Shown in pieces: positions 1 to 8,276 of a stretch of 64,000 bases of DNA. Position 1 is the stretch's first letter. Every line of letters starts with the position of its first letter. The translations under genes were made by a program, and so were the position numbers. Source of the stretch: Actinomadura sp. DC4 (GTDB lineage: Bacteria > Actinomycetota > Actinomycetes > Streptosporangiales > Streptosporangiaceae). The DNA is taken from NCBI RefSeq assembly GCF_030406325.1, contig NZ_JAUEQY010000003.1, positions 62,001 through 126,000 on the forward strand, in the 5' to 3' direction. The notes beneath the pieces were generated by a model. The model saw only the letters and a program-made list of their open reading frames with translations, did no database searches and had not been told where the DNA came from.

Positions 1-782
1 TGCTCCGGTTCGACCACCGTGACACCGGCCGGTCCGACTGCGTCGACTTCGCCGCGCGGCCGTACGCCCTCGCGGACATGGCGGCGGACGCGCTGGCCGT
101 TCTGGACAGGTACGAGATCGAGGCCGCGCACGTCGTGGGCGCGTCCCTGGGCGGCGCCATCGCGCAGTGGCTGGCCGTGCACCGGCCCGAGCGGGTCCGC
201 ACCCTGACCTCGATCATGGCCGGGCCGATGGGCCACGACGCCGGTCCCGCGTGGGCGCGGGCCCTCGGCGGGCAGGAGCCCGACCCCGGTGACCTGCCGC
301 CGCCCGCGGCGCGGTTCCTCGCGCACCTCGGCCGCCTGGCGACGATGCCCCGTACGACGCGTGAGGAGATCGTGGCCGCGGATCTGGAGACCTGGCGGGT
401 GCTGTGCGGCGGCGAGGCGGTGCCCTTCGACGAGGACGCCGCGCGCCGGTTCGTCGAGACCGCCTACGACCAGGCGAACGACTACGCCGCGGCCACCAAC
501 CACGACCTGGCCGGACGGCGGATGACCGCCGACCGGCTCGTCCCGCTGTCGTCGATCGCCGCGCCGACGCTGGTCGTGCACGGGTCCGAGGACCCGCTCC
601 GGCCACCGGAGCACGGCGCGGCCGTCGCCGCCGCGATCCCCGGCGCACGGCTGCGGACGATCTCCGCGATGGGCCACGGGTTCTTCTCCCCCGGCCTGCC
701 GCGCCGGGTCGCCGGGCTCGTTCTCGGGCACACGGCCGGGCCTGGTTTGATGCGGAGTCATGAAGGGCTTCGCGAGGCGTGA
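1..782 (+). CDS. Alpha/beta hydrolase, 5' end outside the window
   Basis: This is the C-terminal part of an alpha/beta-fold hydrolase. The frame is open from base 3 and begins with an RFDHRDTGRS stretch, typical of the strand before the nucleophile elbow, so the true start lies upstream of the window. The nucleophile elbow reads VGASLGG (Ser in GxSxG). A late VVHGSEDPL segment supplies the acid Asp, and GHGFF near the end supplies the catalytic His. The triad therefore looks complete. Substrate cannot be told; esterase, lactonase or haloperoxidase-like roles are all possible. Its last 23 bases overlap the next gene, which suggests cotranscription. Confidence 0.85.
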   Translation, partial: LRFDHRDTGRSDCVDFAARPYALADMAADALAVLDRYEIEAAHVVGASLGGAIAQWLAVHRPERVRTLTSIMAGPMGHDAGPAWARALGGQEPDPGDLPPPAARFLAHLGRLATMPRTTREEIVAADLETWRVLCGGEAVPFDEDAARRFVETAYDQANDYAAATNHDLAGRRMTADRLVPLSSIAAPTLVVHGSEDPLRPPEHGAAVAAAIPGARLRTISAMGHGFFSPGLPRRVAGLVLGHTAGPGLMRSHEGLREA

Positions 783-1344
783 GTTCCAGTTGGTCCTGCT
801 CCGCCGCATGACCGACTACCAGCCCGATCTCGTGACCGGCGCGATGCGCTCGCTGTCCGCCACCCGGACCGAGATGCGCGAGGTGAACGCCCGGTGGCAG
901 CGCATCCTACGGTCCACGCGCTTCCCGGCGGGCGAGCGCCGCCTGCGGACGGTGCTCGGCCCGCCGTCCGACGGCGCGGAGCGGCGGATCGGCGAGGTGA
1001 CCTGCCGTACGGCCTGGTGGGAGCTGTCGCTCTGGCCGGACCTGCGGTTCGAGGCGCTGATCGGCCCGGACGGGTCGGTCCTGCACGAGTGGCTGGTACG
1101 GCCGGAGGGCTCGCCGGCGCCCCGGCTGGACGGCGTGGCCGACCTGACCCCGTGGTCGTGCGTCGTCGGCGACGTGGCCGGGCGGTTCGCCCCGGCGGAG
1201 CACCAGGCCGACACCCTGCCGAGCCGGTGGCAGGTCGGATTCTCCGTGCCCGAGGCGGACGGGCCGCCGCGCCCGTACGTCGCGCACTTCGTCTGGGGCC
1301 TGCTCCAGAGCGTGGAGGATCAGGGCACGGCCGCGGCGACCTGA
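760..1344 (+). CDS. Conserved hypothetical protein, 194 aa
   Basis: I do not recognise a family. The protein is soluble, about 194 residues, starting MKGFARREFQ, with a Trp-rich middle (TAWWELSLW) and no signal peptide or membrane segment. The ATG has GGAG five bases upstream and lies inside the end of the preceding hydrolase gene, so the two are probably translationally coupled. A later in-frame ATG at 808 is an alternative start. The 3' end overlaps the convergent hydrolase gene by 25 bp. No function is assigned. Confidence 0.6.
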   Translation: MKGFARREFQLVLLRRMTDYQPDLVTGAMRSLSATRTEMREVNARWQRILRSTRFPAGERRLRTVLGPPSDGAERRIGEVTCRTAWWELSLWPDLRFEALIGPDGSVLHEWLVRPEGSPAPRLDGVADLTPWSCVVGDVAGRFAPAEHQADTLPSRWQVGFSVPEADGPPRPYVAHFVWGLLQSVEDQGTAAAT

Positions 1345-2249
1345 GCGGGGTGGGAGATCAGCGACAGGTGACGCGCGCCGGGGATGATGACCGGGGGCGG
1401 CGCGCCGATCCGCCGGGCGGTCTCCCACGGCGACGAGCGCGGGAACACGTCGTCGTCGGCGCCGAAGACCACCGCCTTGCGTACGGGGAGCCGCGCCAGC
1501 CCCGCCACCCGGCTCGCGGGCAGGCCCACGACGCCGGGGACGTGCCACAGCCCGTGTTCGGCCCCGGCCACCTGGAGCGGGCGCCGCCACCGGTCCACGC
1601 CCGCGCGGTCGAGGCGCGGGCAGGCCGGGCCGCACTGCGAGGCGTAGATCCGGCGGATGATCCAGTCCGAGCGGACCGCGAGCCGCAGCAGGGTCGTCCG
1701 GTACGGGTCGAGCAGCACACTTCGCAGCCCGTCCGCTCCCGCGCCCGCGCCGGTGTCCAGCGCGTCGCCGTCGAGGAGGACCAGCCCGTCGACGCGGCCG
1801 GGCGCCCGCAGCGCCGCCGCGGCCACGACCCCCGCGCCGGTGGAGTGGCCCACGAGGGTGGCGCGGGGCAGGTGCAGGGCGTCGAGGAGGCCGAGGAGCT
1901 GAGTCGCCTGGTGCTCGGCGTCGAAGGGCCCGCGCCGTTCGCTGTACCCCCAGCCGGTCACGTCGAGCGCGTACACGTGGCGGTTCCGGGCGAGCACGTC
2001 CGCGACGCCCTCCCAGGTGTCGGCCGACTCCGCGGCGCCGTGCACCAGGACGACCGGCGGTCCCTGCGTGCCCCAGTGCCGGTAGCGCGTGCGGATCCCG
2101 GCGGCCGAGACGAACTCCAGGCCGGCCGGCTCCCGGGCACGGCCCGCGGTCGCCGCGTTGTAGCCGAAGGAGAACGCGGTGCCGGCGAGGACCAGCGCGA
2201 GCGCGGCGGTGAGCAGCCGCCGCGGCCAGGTCGCGATGAGGAGGCGCAT
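1320..2249 (-). CDS. Membrane-anchored or secreted alpha/beta hydrolase
   Basis: A 309-residue alpha/beta hydrolase with an N-terminal hydrophobic segment (LLTAALALVLAGTAF) after WPRR, which looks like a signal anchor or signal peptide, so the enzyme probably acts outside the membrane. Catalytic landmarks in order are the oxyanion segment VLVHGAAE, the nucleophile elbow VGHSTGAG, an acid in FGADDDVF and His in GARHLSL. The longer upstream reading is Arg-rich and unlike coding sequence, so the ATG at 2249 is preferred. It faces the membrane protein gene divergently and converges on the gene ending at 1344. Confidence 0.85.
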   Translation of the reverse strand: MRLLIATWPRRLLTAALALVLAGTAFSFGYNAATAGRAREPAGLEFVSAAGIRTRYRHWGTQGPPVVLVHGAAESADTWEGVADVLARNRHVYALDVTGWGYSERRGPFDAEHQATQLLGLLDALHLPRATLVGHSTGAGVVAAAALRAPGRVDGLVLLDGDALDTGAGAGADGLRSVLLDPYRTTLLRLAVRSDWIIRRIYASQCGPACPRLDRAGVDRWRRPLQVAGAEHGLWHVPGVVGLPASRVAGLARLPVRKAVVFGADDDVFPRSSPWETARRIGAPPPVIIPGARHLSLISHPAQVAAAVP

Positions 2250-2384
2250 GAGGGCGACCCTGCCGGGCGTACGGGCGGCGCCGCGTCCCCCGGCAGGAGG
2301 CCGGCGCGCTACGCCGCCGGGCGTAGCGCGGACGCCTCCCGACGGGCGATGCCCGTGCCGCCGGCCGGGCGCGAGGATCGGCGC

Positions 2385-3233
2385 ATGCCGCATGAGATCT
2401 GGGCCGGGGCCCGCCGGGTGGAGCGGGTCGTGTACGTGACCGGCGTCGTTCTCATGGTCTCGGGGGTGGTCCACCTCGGCGTGTTCGCGGTGGACGGGGG
2501 CCCGCGGGAGGGGCCGGTCTCGTGGCGGAAGGCGGTCACGTTCGGGCTGTCGTTCGGGCTGACGCTGGTCACGATCGCGTGGGTCTCCTCGTACGTCCGG
2601 CTGAGCGGGCGCGCCCGTACGGTGCTGCTCGGCGCCTTCACCGTCGCCTGCGTGCTCGAGACCGCGCTGGTGACGACGCAGGCGTGGCGGCGCGTGCCGT
2701 CGCACTTCGACCTGGAGACCCCGTTCGACGGCACGGTGGCGCGGACACTCGCCGCGGGCGGGGCGCTGATCGTGGCCGTCATCGCCGCGCTGACCGTCGC
2801 GGCGTTCCGCGCGGCGCCGGGCGTCGCGCCGAGCATGCGCCTGGCCGTGCGGGCCGGGTTCGTCTTCCTGGACGTCGCGCTTCTCATCGGCGTCGTCATG
2901 ATCGTCCGGGGGATGACCGCGGTGTTCGGCGGCGACCAGGAGCGCGCGTACGCCGTGGGCGGCTTCCTCAAGGCGGCGCATGCCGCCACGATGCACGAGA
3001 TCCTCGTGCTCCCCCTCCTCGCCCGGCTCCTCGCCGCGACGGGCCGATCGGAGGCCCGGCGCGTACGCACGGTGACCGCCCTCACCGCTCTGTGCGCGGT
3101 CGCGGCCTCGGCCGTCACGGTCGAGTCGGCGACTGAAATGTCCTCCTCGCTGGTCACCGCGACGCTTTCCGTCCTCATCGCCACCACGGCCCTCACACTC
3201 GCCGAAACGGTGTGGGCCGGATGGCACCATTAG
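2385..3233 (+). CDS. Polytopic membrane protein, about 282 aa
   Basis: The sequence shows about seven hydrophobic segments, e.g. VVYVTGVVLMVSGVVHLGVF, AFTVACVLETALVTT, ALIVAVIAALTVAAF and a long stretch near the C-terminus, so it is an integral membrane protein. No transporter signature is recognised. The start is the ATG at 2385 with GAGG about eight bases upstream; the much longer open frame upstream is antisense to the hydrolase and unlikely to be coding. The gene overlaps the possible longer form of the next gene, so the two may be cotranscribed. Confidence 0.75.
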   Translation: MPHEIWAGARRVERVVYVTGVVLMVSGVVHLGVFAVDGGPREGPVSWRKAVTFGLSFGLTLVTIAWVSSYVRLSGRARTVLLGAFTVACVLETALVTTQAWRRVPSHFDLETPFDGTVARTLAAGGALIVAVIAALTVAAFRAAPGVAPSMRLAVRAGFVFLDVALLIGVVMIVRGMTAVFGGDQERAYAVGGFLKAAHAATMHEILVLPLLARLLAATGRSEARRVRTVTALTALCAVAASAVTVESATEMSSSLVTATLSVLIATTALTLAETVWAGWHH

Positions 3234-3271
3234 GGGGGGACAAGCCCAAGGCGTATGAGAGGGATTTCGCG

Positions 3272-3850
3272 GTGCAAAAGCTCGACATCACCATGCTGAC
3301 CCGTGCCGCGGATGGGCTGCTGGAGCACGCCGAGAGCCCGCGTCACCGGCAATTATTGGAAAACTACCGCCGGCACGCCCTGCTCGAGGTGACCGGACGG
3401 TGGACGCAGATCTTCGCCGAGGACATGACCGTCGAACACCCCGTGTACTACCTCAACATCAACCGTACGAGCGTCACGCTCGACGGCTTCGAGGAGGTCG
3501 TCGCCTTCTACCGGACGCTGACGGACACGGAGAGCAACGTCATCGTGCTCGAGGACGAACAGCTCGCCGTGGCCGACTGGGGGATCGCGTCGGAGTCGAT
3601 GTTCAACACGTACGTGCGCGGCAACGTCATCCCGGACGGGGATCCGGAGCTGCACTACGTCGTGCGCCAGCGCATCGCGATGCACTGGCCGTACGACGAA
3701 CGCGGCCGGCTCATCGGCGAACACGTCTACGAGCACGCCGACCACCTCGAGGTCATCGAGGTGCCGGAATGGGAGTTCATCACCCTGGACGAGGCGCGGG
3801 AGAAGCTCGATCCGCTGATCCGCCCGCTGCCGTCACCGTCCTCGCAGTGA
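3272..3850 (+). CDS. NTF2/SnoaL-like protein
   Basis: About 192 residues with the cone-fold pattern of SnoaL/NTF2-like proteins: an N-terminal helix pair, then a beta-rich part (DMTVEHPVYYLN, NTYVRGNVIP, HYVVRQRIAMHW). Members of this fold are small cyclases, isomerases or ligand binders; the substrate is unknown here. The GTG at 3272 is chosen because a GAGAGGGA ribosome site lies seven bases upstream; an ATG at 3212 in the same frame would overlap the preceding gene. A bidirectional hairpin follows the stop. Confidence 0.7.
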   Translation: MQKLDITMLTRAADGLLEHAESPRHRQLLENYRRHALLEVTGRWTQIFAEDMTVEHPVYYLNINRTSVTLDGFEEVVAFYRTLTDTESNVIVLEDEQLAVADWGIASESMFNTYVRGNVIPDGDPELHYVVRQRIAMHWPYDERGRLIGEHVYEHADHLEVIEVPEWEFITLDEAREKLDPLIRPLPSPSSQ

Positions 3851-3858
3851 CGCCGCCT

Positions 3859-3887
3859 CCCCGGCACGGGCGCGTCCCGCGCCGGGG
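3859..3887. terminator. Bidirectional terminator hairpin
   Basis: CCCCGGCACGGG (3859-3870) pairs with CCCGCGCCGGGG (3876-3887), a 12-bp stem with one mismatch and a CGCGT loop. It sits exactly between two convergent genes. There is no T tract, as is common in high-GC actinobacteria. Confidence 0.65.
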
Positions 3888-3896
3888 GGCATCCGG

Positions 3897-4460
3897 TCAG
3901 CGCCGGGCCGCCGCGCGCCGGTCGAGGATGCCGAGGACGGTTTCGGACCAGCGGATGTTCTCCTGCTCGTAGGCGCGCCCCGCCATCAGGGTGAGGTACG
4001 GGCCGACGCGGTCCGCCTCACTCAGGTACGCGGCCTCGTCGCGGCCGTCCAGCAGGCCGTCGCGCAGGCGATCGTAGAGGTCCAGCCGGCCGCGCGACCG
4101 CTCCAGCCGTACGGTCAGGGCCTTGCGGACCGCGTCCTGGTCGCCGGCGTCCACGGCCTGCAGCTTGACCAGGAGGTCGTCGCGCATCGCCGTCGGCCGC
4201 GCCGGCCGGGCGGTGAACGCGTGGAGCTCCTCGCGGCCGTCCGCGGTGAGCGTGAAGACGCGTTTGTTCGGGCGGCGTCGCTGCTCCACGACGCGCCCGC
4301 TGAGCAGGCCGTCGCGTTCGAGCCGTTCGAGCTCCCGGTAGAGCTGCTGGGGCGTCGCCGACCAGAAGTTGGCCACCGACACGTCGAAGCGTTTGGCCAG
4401 CTGGTAGCCCGAGGCCTCACCCTCCAGCAGCGCGGCGAGAACCGCGTGACGCAATGCCAT
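3897..4460 (-). CDS. PadR-family transcriptional regulator
   Basis: A 187-residue PadR-type repressor. The N-terminal winged helix is intact: LRHAVLAALLEGEASGYQLAKRFD, then ATPQQLYRELERLERDGL, and a wing with RRRPNKRVFTLTADGREEL. The C-terminal helical half (about residues 95-187) is the dimerisation/effector domain of the larger PadR-s1 type. It is divergent from the SnoaL-like gene at 4535. A near-perfect inverted repeat in the 74-bp gap is the likely operator, so the regulator probably controls itself and the SnoaL/DUF2867 pair. Confidence 0.92.
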   Translation of the reverse strand: MALRHAVLAALLEGEASGYQLAKRFDVSVANFWSATPQQLYRELERLERDGLLSGRVVEQRRRPNKRVFTLTADGREELHAFTARPARPTAMRDDLLVKLQAVDAGDQDAVRKALTVRLERSRGRLDLYDRLRDGLLDGRDEAAYLSEADRVGPYLTLMAGRAYEQENIRWSETVLGILDRRAAARR

Positions 4461-4483
4461 CTAGCCGACCGCCGGGGGCGCGA

Positions 4484-4519
4484 TTAGTATCACAAGCACC
4501 TATTCAACTTGTTGACTAA
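4484..4519. promoter_or_regulatory. Candidate PadR operator (inverted repeat)
   Basis: TTAGT (4484-4488) and ACAAG (4492-4496) are mirrored by CTTGT (4508-4512) and ACTAA (4515-4519), with arm gaps of 3 and 2 bases. The dyad lies between the divergent PadR and SnoaL-like genes in an AT-rich island. Binding by the adjacent PadR is inferred. Confidence 0.55.
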
Positions 4520-4534
4520 CCGGGGGATCAAGTC

Positions 4535-4906
4535 ATGCACCCATTCGGCGTGGCCATCGCGGCCGGGGACATGGACGCGGCCATCGCGACGCTCTCCGCG
4601 GACGTCGCCTTCCGCAGCCCGATCGTGTTCCGGCCGTATCAGGGCCGCGAGGCGGTCGGCACGATCCTGCGCGCCGTCGCCCGCGTGTTCGAGGACTTCC
4701 GCTACACGCGCGACATCGGCGACGCCGCCGACCACGCCCTCGTCTTCAGCGCCCGCGTCGGCGGGCGGGAGATCGAGGGGTGCGACTTCCTCCACCTGGC
4801 CGAGGACGGCTCGGTCGCCGAGCTGGTGGTCATGGTCCGCCCGCTCACCGCCGCGAACGCCCTGGCCGAGGCGATGGCGGCCCAGCTCGCCCCGGACGGC
4901 GGGTGA
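4535..4906 (+). CDS. SnoaL/NTF2-like protein, 123 aa
   Basis: A 123-residue single-domain cone-fold protein: an MHPFGVAIAAGDMDAAIATL helix, then SPIVFRPYQGREAV and a C-terminal sheet ending LVVMVRPLTAANAL. This matches the SnoaL-like family, which includes polyketide cyclases and many small unknown enzymes. A GGGGGA motif lies about eight bases before the ATG. It is divergent from PadR and overlaps the next gene by 4 nt (GTGA), so it is probably the first gene of a PadR-controlled two-gene operon. Confidence 0.8.
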   Translation: MHPFGVAIAAGDMDAAIATLSADVAFRSPIVFRPYQGREAVGTILRAVARVFEDFRYTRDIGDAADHALVFSARVGGREIEGCDFLHLAEDGSVAELVVMVRPLTAANALAEAMAAQLAPDGG

Positions 4907-5370
4907 CCGCGCCGCCCTTCCTGGACGAGCACCGGACGGTCGTGGCGGCCGATGCGGAGGAGGTCTGGCGCGCCTTGGTCGAGACACTCGACCGGACCTT
5001 CTCGCGCGCGGGCGGGTACGCCCGGACGGTCCGCTGCGCCGACGCCACGTCCTCCGGGCCGCGGCCGCTCGCCGAGGGATCGACGATCCCCGGGTTCCGC
5101 GTGGCCTCGGCGACCCCGGGGTCGGAGCTGGTCCTCGCCGGCCGGCATCGCTTCTCCGTCTACACGCTGACCTTCCGCCTCGAGGCGGCCGGGGCGGGGC
5201 GGTCGCTGCTGCGTGCGGAGAGCCGGGCCGCCTTCCCTGGCCTGGCCGGCGGCGTGTACCGGCTGCTCGTGGTCGGGACGGGGGGCCACGTGATCGGCGT
5301 CCGCCGGCTGCTCGCGTCCGTCGCCTCCCGCTGCGCACCCGCCTCACCGGCGGGCCCATTGCGCTTTTGA
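4903..5370 (+). CDS. SRPBCC/DUF2867-like protein
   Basis: A 155-residue protein starting at a GTG that overlaps the previous stop (GTGA). The order VVAADAEEVWRALVETLD, then GSTIPGFRVASATPGSEL and RHRFSVYTLTFRLE resembles the START-like/DUF2867 fold, a hydrophobic ligand-binding helix-grip domain. Biochemical role unknown. It is coupled with the SnoaL-like gene under the presumed PadR operator. Confidence 0.7.
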   Translation: MTAPPFLDEHRTVVAADAEEVWRALVETLDRTFSRAGGYARTVRCADATSSGPRPLAEGSTIPGFRVASATPGSELVLAGRHRFSVYTLTFRLEAAGAGRSLLRAESRAAFPGLAGGVYRLLVVGTGGHVIGVRRLLASVASRCAPASPAGPLRF

Positions 5371-5511
5371 TGGGAAATGCTCGGATATGTCTGGTCGCGT
5401 AGCTGACCATATGCGGCCATGGGGTGTTCCCGGCCATTGATCGTGGCCGGTATTGCCCTATAAACGGGGGCGGCAACCGTCATTTCATAAGCCCCCCGGC
5501 GAGGTTCGAGA

Positions 5512-6396
5512 ATGGTCAGCCGTTTTCCGCACAGAGGCCGATCGCCGCGAGGCCATCCCCCAATGACGCCTCCACCCAGGCTGGGACGGCTGAAACGCCC
5601 CGCGGTCTGGTTCGGGGCGTTCGGGACGGCCGTGGTCACCGGCGTCACCATCTCGCTGCTGTCGCTCGGAGGACAGAAGGTGCTGGAGTCCCCCGATCTG
5701 AAAGGGCCGCCGATCAGTGTCCGGTCGATCGTCCTGCAACGCGATGCCGACCTCGCGGGCGACACGTTCGCGTTCGAGAGGCCGCTGGATCTGGCCAAAA
5801 GAGAATTAGACGATATCGACGCCGGCGGCGACCTCGACGGCTGGGCGCGAGAGCACGGGGGCGTCGATGTTCAGATGGTCATGGCACAGGTGGTGCTGGC
5901 CGGCAACCAGAGGGACCCGGTGCGGATACTCGGTATGAAGGCGATCAACCAGTGCCGCCCGCCCCTGACGGGGACGCTGATCGAAAAGCCGACCGGAGGC
6001 GAGGACGACACCGTGCGCCTCGCCTTCGATCTGGACGAGCGGAATCCCGAGGCACGAACCTGGCAGGGCGGAAGCGCCGGGTTCGGCAAGGATTACTTCG
6101 GCGCGAAGACGGTCTCCCTGAAATACAAGGAACAGCAGACGTTCCAGATGATCGGCATCACCCAGCGGCAGTACTGCGAGTTCCACCTTCAGGTCTCGGT
6201 CCTCGCCGGGAAGAGGACAGAGACGGTGCCGGTGACCAACGGAGGCCGACCGTTCAAGGTGACCTCGCTCAGCGGCCGGACATCCGCACCGGACTACTCG
6301 GATTATCAGAAGCTCTATGTCGGGGGTGTCGCGAACACGCTGGGGCATGGCGCGCTCATCCGGGCCGATCCCTCCCGCTACCCGGCGGGCTACTGA
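5512..6396 (+). CDS. Hypothetical membrane-anchored protein
   Basis: 294 residues with one N-terminal transmembrane segment (residues about 32-52, VWFGAFGTAVVTGVTISLLS) followed by a large polar domain containing DTFAFERPLDL and two Cys. This fits a bitopic protein with an extracellular domain. No family recognised. The ATG at 5512 is preceded by GAGG at a seven-base gap; the ATG at 5563 would remove only a basic N-terminal tail. Codon use is less extreme in GC than that of its neighbours. Confidence 0.65.
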   Translation: MVSRFPHRGRSPRGHPPMTPPPRLGRLKRPAVWFGAFGTAVVTGVTISLLSLGGQKVLESPDLKGPPISVRSIVLQRDADLAGDTFAFERPLDLAKRELDDIDAGGDLDGWAREHGGVDVQMVMAQVVLAGNQRDPVRILGMKAINQCRPPLTGTLIEKPTGGEDDTVRLAFDLDERNPEARTWQGGSAGFGKDYFGAKTVSLKYKEQQTFQMIGITQRQYCEFHLQVSVLAGKRTETVPVTNGGRPFKVTSLSGRTSAPDYSDYQKLYVGGVANTLGHGALIRADPSRYPAGY

Positions 6397-6417
6397 TCAC
6401 GATCATCGCGCCATCGG

Positions 6418-7620
6418 TCAGGGGATGAGGACGACCTTGCCCGTGGTGCGGCGGTTCTCCAGGTCGGCGTGGGCGTCGGCGGCGCGGCTGAGCGGATAGC
6501 GGGCGACCAGTGGTACCAGCGCGCCGTCGGCCGCCGCCCGCAGGGCGCGTGCCTGGAGTTCGCGGAGCGAACCGGCGTGGCGGAGCAGCCGGGGGCCGAG
6601 CGCCCAGACGACTGTGGCGGCGTGCCCGATGATGTCGTCGGTCGTGAGACGCGTGGCGGTCCCCGACGACCAGCCGTGCAGCAGGAACATGCCGCCCGGG
6701 GCCAGCAGCTCGAAGGCCCGCCGCCCCACCGTCCCCCCGACCCCGTCGAACACGACGTCGAGCCCGACCCGCCGCCCGGTACCGTCCGGCGAAACGCGAC
6801 GGCGGGGCCGCCCGGCCGCGCCGCCCGCAGCGGCACCTACCGCGTCCCGCCGCCCTGGATCGTGATGGGCGACCCTGGCGCCCGGCTCCGCGACCTGCTG
6901 GACCGAACCCGCCAGAGCGGCGCGTATCACCTCCGGCCACTCCGGGTGGTCATCCGCGACACCCAGGTCCGCGACCTGCCGGGACGCCTCGTCCAGGGCG
7001 GTGCGGACCGTGTCCGGCCAGGTCGGGTCGTGGTGGTCGGCGGCGAGGTCGGCACCCAGTTCCGCGGCCCGCCGGGCCTTCTCCGGGCCGCCCGCCACCC
7101 CGACGACGACCGCACCCCGGCCGCGGAGGGCCTGGACCAGCAGCGCGCCGACGCCGCCCGCCGCCGACGTGACCAGTGCCATGTCCCCGGGGAGCACGTC
7201 CGCCGCGTCGAGGACGCCCAAGGTCGTCGCTCCCGTGGTGACCATCGCCACCGCGGTCTCCGCGGTCATAATTCCGGGGATCTCGTGCAGCGCGCCGGTC
7301 TCCGTCACCGCCCGCTCGGCGTAGCCGCCGTACGACGCCAGTGGAGCGACGACCCGGCGGCCCAGCCAGCTCGACGGGACGCCCGGCCCCAGCTCGCCCA
7401 CGGCGCCGGCGACCTCACCGCCCAGCACGACGGGCAGGTCAGGGGCGAGATGAGGCCCGACGGCGCGGCCGCTTCGCAGCGTCGTCTCGATCAGGTGCAC
7501 GCCCACGGCCTCCGCGTCGATCCGTACCTGGCCCCTGCCCGGCGACGGCGCGGGGACCCGTTCGTACGCCAGGTTCGCCGCGGGGCCGAACTCGTGCAGC
7601 CGCACCGCGTACATGTCCAT
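6418..7620 (-). CDS. Zinc-type MDR oxidoreductase (quinone oxidoreductase-like) with an internal duplication
   Basis: A medium-chain dehydrogenase/reductase of the NADPH:quinone oxidoreductase type. It has the N-terminal GroES-like part (VRLHEFGPAANLAYERVPAP, LGGEVAGAVGELGPGV) and the nucleotide-binding loop TSAAGGVGALLVQALRGRG. No structural-zinc Cys cluster is visible, which fits the quinone reductase branch. Between LGADLAADHHDP and GLDVVFDGVGG, where relatives have about 20 residues, there are about 60 extra residues made of decayed tandem copies of the local helix. ATG 7620 is chosen; 7614 and 7665 are also possible. It is divergent from a secreted protein gene. Confidence 0.85.
   Translation of the reverse strand: MDMYAVRLHEFGPAANLAYERVPAPSPGRGQVRIDAEAVGVHLIETTLRSGRAVGPHLAPDLPVVLGGEVAGAVGELGPGVPSSWLGRRVVAPLASYGGYAERAVTETGALHEIPGIMTAETAVAMVTTGATTLGVLDAADVLPGDMALVTSAAGGVGALLVQALRGRGAVVVGVAGGPEKARRAAELGADLAADHHDPTWPDTVRTALDEASRQVADLGVADDHPEWPEVIRAALAGSVQQVAEPGARVAHHDPGRRDAVGAAAGGAAGRPRRRVSPDGTGRRVGLDVVFDGVGGTVGRRAFELLAPGGMFLLHGWSSGTATRLTTDDIIGHAATVVWALGPRLLRHAGSLRELQARALRAAADGALVPLVARYPLSRAADAHADLENRRTTGKVVLIP
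6790..7041 (-). repeat. Degenerate tandem repeat of about 81 bp inside the oxidoreductase gene
   Basis: Two 27-codon units align without gaps (6880-6960 and 6961-7041) with 53 of 81 bases identical by my count. In protein the units start ADHHDPTWPDTVRTAL and ADDHPEWPEVIRAAL. A third, more decayed unit (AHHDPGRRDAV...) follows towards 6790. The length stays a multiple of three, so the frame is kept. Confidence 0.6.
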
Positions 7621-7778
7621 GACGCCGACGCTAGTGACGCACCGGACCCGCGGGCATCGGGCCAAAGGCCCAGACCCCCTCCCCCGCAGGACCTACGTGG
7701 AACGCCGGGGAACCTCCTGGAACGCCTTCCAGGCAGAGGGCACCCGCGACGGGCGCCCGAGACACCGAGGAGACGACC

Positions 7779-8243
7779 TTGTCCTCCACCACCACACCCC
7801 GCAGGGCGATCCTTGCCGTGACCGGGCTCGCGGCGAGCCTCACCGCGGCGGCCTTCGCGCTCGGCCCGGGGGCCGCGAACAGTGCCACGATCGACCAGAT
7901 GGCCGCCCAGGGCGACATCACGGCCGGCAGCGTGGCCTGCGCCGGACCCTTCGCGGCCGGCCCCAAAGACATCGTCAGCGCCAGCGGCTCGGCCTTCACG
8001 ACCAACGCGCTCGGCGTCCCCGTCGGTGTCGCCGTCGACTGGCAGCTGCGGCGTGGCGACCCGGGCACCGACTTCTTCACCGACGCCGACGTCATCCAGA
8101 CCGCGCACACCGACTTCTTCAGCACCTCCGTCCAGTCCGGGAGCAAGTTCGTCCCGGGCGACTTCTGGGTGTGCGTGAGCTCCCCCGACGCGACCTCCCG
8201 CGCCCACTACAAGATGTTCCTGGGCAACGGCCTGCCGGCGTGA
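7779..8243 (+). CDS. Secreted hypothetical protein
   Basis: A 154-residue exported protein. The N-terminus has basic residues (TPRR), a hydrophobic core (AILAVTGLAASLTAAAFAL) and a likely signal peptidase site around AANSA. The mature part is small, with two Cys that could form a disulfide (VACAG and WVCVS). The start is a TTG at 7779, supported by GAGGAG seven bases upstream. No family recognised. A strong terminator directly follows. Confidence 0.7.
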   Translation: MSSTTTPRRAILAVTGLAASLTAAAFALGPGAANSATIDQMAAQGDITAGSVACAGPFAAGPKDIVSASGSAFTTNALGVPVGVAVDWQLRRGDPGTDFFTDADVIQTAHTDFFSTSVQSGSKFVPGDFWVCVSSPDATSRAHYKMFLGNGLPA

Positions 8244-8249
8244 GCAAGT

Positions 8250-8276
8250 GAGGGTGCGGTCACGGGCCGCACCCTC
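8250..8276. terminator. Perfect 10-bp hairpin between convergent genes
   Basis: GAGGGTGCGG (8250-8259) pairs perfectly with CCGCACCCTC (8267-8276) around a 7-nt loop. It lies between the stop of the secreted protein and the stop of the convergent dienelactone hydrolase gene, so it can serve both. Confidence 0.8.

Noticed and set aside
894-3233. A 779-codon open frame on the plus strand
   Set aside because: Only the part from ATG 2385 looks like protein; the rest is antisense to the hydrolase and Arg/Gly/Pro-rich, a GC-frame shadow.
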